From Adineta vaga (Eukaryota > Rotifera): a stretch of 64,000 nt of DNA. Below are positions 56,280 through 64,000 of the stretch, piece by piece (the first letter of the stretch is position 1; each line of letters opens with the position of its first letter). A program made the position numbers and the translations under genes. The notes below the pieces were generated by a model, which made no database searches, was not told the origin of the DNA, and was given only the letters and a program-made list of their open reading frames with translations. The stretch is from NCBI GenBank assembly GCA_021613535.1, contig CP075492.1, positions 13,764,001 to 13,828,000 of the forward strand, given 5' to 3'.

Positions 56280-56496
56280 TTATGATCGAATGGGATTGCT
56301 ACCATTTTGAGACCATATCTCAACACGACCGGCACTTTGAGCAGTAGCGTATAGACAGTATTGTTGATGTCAACAAATAAACCAAATGGACGGGAGCTTG
56401 TATTAGCGAATGTAATGCCATTAGGATCCCATGTTGCATTAGAACAGAATTTCAATTGAAGATTATGTCTATCATTTGCCTGCGAACAATATTTAC
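56280..56496 (-). pseudogene. NHL-repeat protein fragment
   Basis: After a splice-acceptor-like tatag the frame reads KYCSQANDRHNLQLKFCSNA, then TFANTSSRPFGLFVDINNTV. This is the start of the secreted NHL-repeat proteins common in bdelloids. A frameshift near 56355 moves the continuation (ATAQSAGRVEIWSQNGSN) to another frame, which stops at 56280-56282. Only the first blade exists, so this is a truncated relic. Confidence 0.6.
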
Positions 56497-56742
56497 CTAT
56501 AATTGGATTGCTGATTAACAAAAGAATTAACCAGAAAATTGAACTGCTATTCTATCACATGTTGAAGGAATTCGCATCCAGACGAGAATAATTTTGATTG
56601 AGTAAAAAGTGAAAAAAGATATTATTTTTTGTTTTATATTTCCGACAAAAAACAAACAAAAATGTCCATTTAGGAGATGAATTGCAATGTACTTGTATAG
56701 CCTGACTGAGTTTATGATTACAAGATGAAGAAAAACAATACA

Positions 56743-61852
<5,110 letters not shown>

Positions 61853-62696
61853 TTACAAAGAAGATTGTTTATCGATAAATTACTCGAATATTAACTTATG
61901 AGATGACGAGAAAATATATTACGAAGATATGTACCAACGTGAAAAGAATCACGTTTTTTTTCTTCTTATTACGTGTTATAATTCACAATAATTACATTTT
62001 AGTACATTTGTGTTTTAATTATTCTAATTAGTCAATCAGGATATCGATAAATAATAATAATAATACATCATTTATTCAAATGTTTTGAAAGATTTTTTTA
62101 TTTGATCATCAGTATAAAAAGAAAAGACAATTTCATTCATGTTTATTAACATTTATAATAATTATATTTTTTGTAATTTCATGGACATACATATTATACT
62201 ATTACTGAAAAAGAAATAAATAGATTTTTACTTTCACCTGCATGTTTTTTTCTCATATATTCTGATGATTATTTTTTTGAATATAAAAAGTTGAAAAGAT
62301 CATGAAAATGGCTGGAGATAATTAGAAATAAAACTAGATACTCACAACGCGCATGTCATTTACAAATGAATAAAATATCAACTAGGAGAGAAATCATTTG
62401 ATGATTTAGAAACTTTGTATTTAACTCAGTTTGTAGACACTATCACAACTGTGCAGAATACTTCACTTTTCATGCTATGCATAGCAACAAAATTTTATTT
62501 ATTTCAGAACAAACACAAAGATACATTGAAAAAGAGAAAAAGTTTAATTCACTGCGAATTCAAATTTTAAAGTTCAATTAATTAAATTAAATTAAATTAA
62601 AATTAAACGGCATTAATTAAGAGATGCAAAAGCTTCTGACATATTTCACTGGCTAATGTTATAAATTCATGATTATTGAATGCAAAGAATGGCAAA
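61853..62696. other. Intergenic, nothing recognised
   Basis: Very AT-rich; contains a short AATTAAATTAAATT-type tract near 62575-62610. No coding signal. Holds the ABC transporter promoter and the 3' flank of the small gene. Confidence 0.5.
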
Positions 62697-62992
62697 TTAA
62701 AATGGAAGTAATTCAAGGAGCTTTTCGAAGAGAGGTTTGAGGAAATCAAGAGCATCTTTAGCTCCAATTTTTTCTCCACCACTTTCTGTTTTTTCTCCTG
62801 CTTCTTGTGTCTTCCCATCAGGATAAAATAATCCACCTAAAATGAGTTAATATTTCAACAATCAATTTCTTTACTTAATGCTCTCCTACCTGTTGTCATT
62901 CCATAAGGTGAGCCGTAATAGGAAGAATAATTGAGAGATTGATAGTATTGCATTTGATTTGGATACATGTTGTATGATGGATAGTAAGCCAT
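62697..62992 (-). CDS. 80-aa Tyr/Gln-rich small protein, 2 exons
   Basis: Model: complement(62697..62836, 62890..62992), 80 aa. Exon 1 is Tyr/Asn/Gln/Pro-rich (MAYYPSYNMYPNQMQYYQSL) and ends ACAG|gtagg. After a 53-bp intron, exon 2 is GLFYPDGKTQEAGEKTESGG, then a hydrophobic amphipathic end LDFLKPLFEKLLELLPF. Phases match. The frame extends upstream of the ATG, but that part is composition-driven, so the start at 62992 is preferred. No named family; the low-complexity N-terminus plus amphipathic helix suggests a disordered protein with a membrane- or partner-binding tail (inference). Confidence 0.62.
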
Positions 62993-63842
62993 TGGATCTT
63001 GTTTTGTTGGTCGATGAAGAAATAGGACGAAAATGAGATGATTGTGATGAAAATTCAATCGTTTATATACACTTTTGCTAACCAATGTTAAGAAGCATGT
63101 CAAATGAAGATTTTAATGAGTGAAGATCATGCATTTTCAAGTGTAAAATTGATTATGGATTGATATGAATATATCAGAGTAAATCATTTCCTACCATATC
63201 AAAATACCGTTGTCAATTATTCGGTTGAAAACAAAAACAAAATATCTTCATGTTCAAAGATATTAAGATGTAGACAAATGTCATGCCGATATACTTGAAT
63301 GACGTTTCAATTTCTTTGAATAGTGTAACAGATTGATTTTGTTATTGCGATGTGACATACATATGCCTTGAAACTATCAAACCTAGAAGTTCATTATTAT
63401 GAATGTACAATAATAATAGGTTTCCGCTTTTTTTCGTTGCGATCATTCTTGTTGTTCTCGCACGTACGATAAATTCCAAAACAATATTCTAATATATTTA
63501 GAATTACAACGAAAACTACGACAACTGTCAAAGTAACAATAGAAATATAACCAAATGTTTTTGAGATGGAAAATGTGTATCTGTTCATATATATATGTAT
63601 GTAAAATTGACAAAAAGAAAACAAAACAAGACAGAGAGTACAGATAAAACTTAATCCTGCACATTCATATTGCCTCGTTTCATTTTTCTTGTCGTTCTAT
63701 GCATGTGTATTGACGTTTGTCTTTCATCACGATTTTGTAATGAAAATATGTATATAGAATGACATTTCATCCTACTTACTAACTGCGCATTTGTTTCTTC
63801 GACATAATACGGAATAATTGTAAAAAAATAAGGCGAGATACG
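62993..63842. other. Intergenic, nothing firmly recognised
   Basis: Divergent promoter region for the 80-aa gene and the last gene. A minus-strand frame near 63400-63600 has a hydrophobic stretch (ISIVTLTVVVVFVVILNIL) but no other support. Confidence 0.4.
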
Positions 63843-64000
63843 ATGAGTAGACGTTCATTAAATGATCACACTTTATATACATTAACAACAACATCTTCGG
63901 ATACACCTTTTCATCGAAAATTAATGAAAAAATATGATCGATGGACGGTAATCTGTTTCATTATTGGTCTAATTAATATTTTCAGTGCGAGCTGGATGTT
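63843..64000 (+). CDS. Start of an unidentified membrane protein (runs off the window)
   Basis: ATG 63843 opens a frame still open at the window end: MSRRSLNDHTLYTLTTTSS, a basic segment (HRKLMKKYDRW), then a transmembrane segment (TVICFIIGLINIFSASW). The polar N-terminus followed by a basic patch suggests a cytoplasmic N-terminus. Only 52 codons are visible, so family cannot be assigned. Confidence 0.5.
   Translation, partial: MSRRSLNDHTLYTLTTTSSDTPFHRKLMKKYDRWTVICFIIGLINIFSASWM

Noticed and set aside
63397-63664. Small hydrophobic protein on the minus strand
   Set aside because: One hydrophobic stretch but two competing frames and no other support.

Overview
The window reads as nuclear DNA of a bdelloid rotifer (Adineta/Rotaria-like). 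It is AT-rich and compact, with many 50-65 bp GT-AG introns. It carries bacterial- and fungal-type metabolic genes that have acquired introns, an ionotropic glutamate receptor with a potassium-channel filter signature, and multi-domain ADP-ribosyltransferase/TPR proteins of the type expanded in bdelloids. I saw no transposon or rRNA/tRNA gene. The organism assignment comes from gene content, not from a search.

Layout. 0-4.7 kb holds three genes of non-metazoan type: the C-terminal part of a PLP alanine racemase (+), a heme-oxygenase-like di-iron oxidase family protein (-), and a bacterial-type SAM methyltransferase (+). 5.2-8.7 kb holds a fragment with a Thr-rich linker, a dead glutamate-receptor copy and a secreted kelch-repeat protein. 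9.1-25.9 kb is one long many-exon gene on the minus strand for a fibrocystin-L-like receptor (IPT/TIG, PA14, FN2, two G8, beta-helix, TM). 26.2-28.3 kb is a protein kinase-LRR fusion interrupted by two offsetting frameshifts. 28.6-29.7 kb is an aldo/keto reductase.

30-48 kb is dominated by three ART-TPR genes, one of them intact at 1326 aa. They interleave with a secreted PAN-domain protein, the K+-signature glutamate receptor and a dead S33 peptidase. 48-53.4 kb has a small secreted bacterial-like protein and two rhodopsin-like GPCRs, one frameshifted, flanking an F-box/LRR gene built of one LRR per 84-bp exon. 53.4-56.5 kb is gene-poor, with a Cys-containing secreted orphan and an NHL fragment. 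56.7-61.9 kb is an ABCC/MRP-like transporter whose catalytic motifs are degenerate. The end has an 80-aa small protein gene and the start of a membrane protein.

Taken together this is an accessory-type region: lineage-expanded surface and signalling proteins, genes of foreign type, and many broken genes next to intact paralogs. The strongest candidate for an undescribed system is the ART-TPR family. Its members share an N-terminal receiver-like alpha/beta domain, an R-S-ExE ADP-ribosyltransferase core and long TPR arrays, and two of them carry different predicted membrane anchors.
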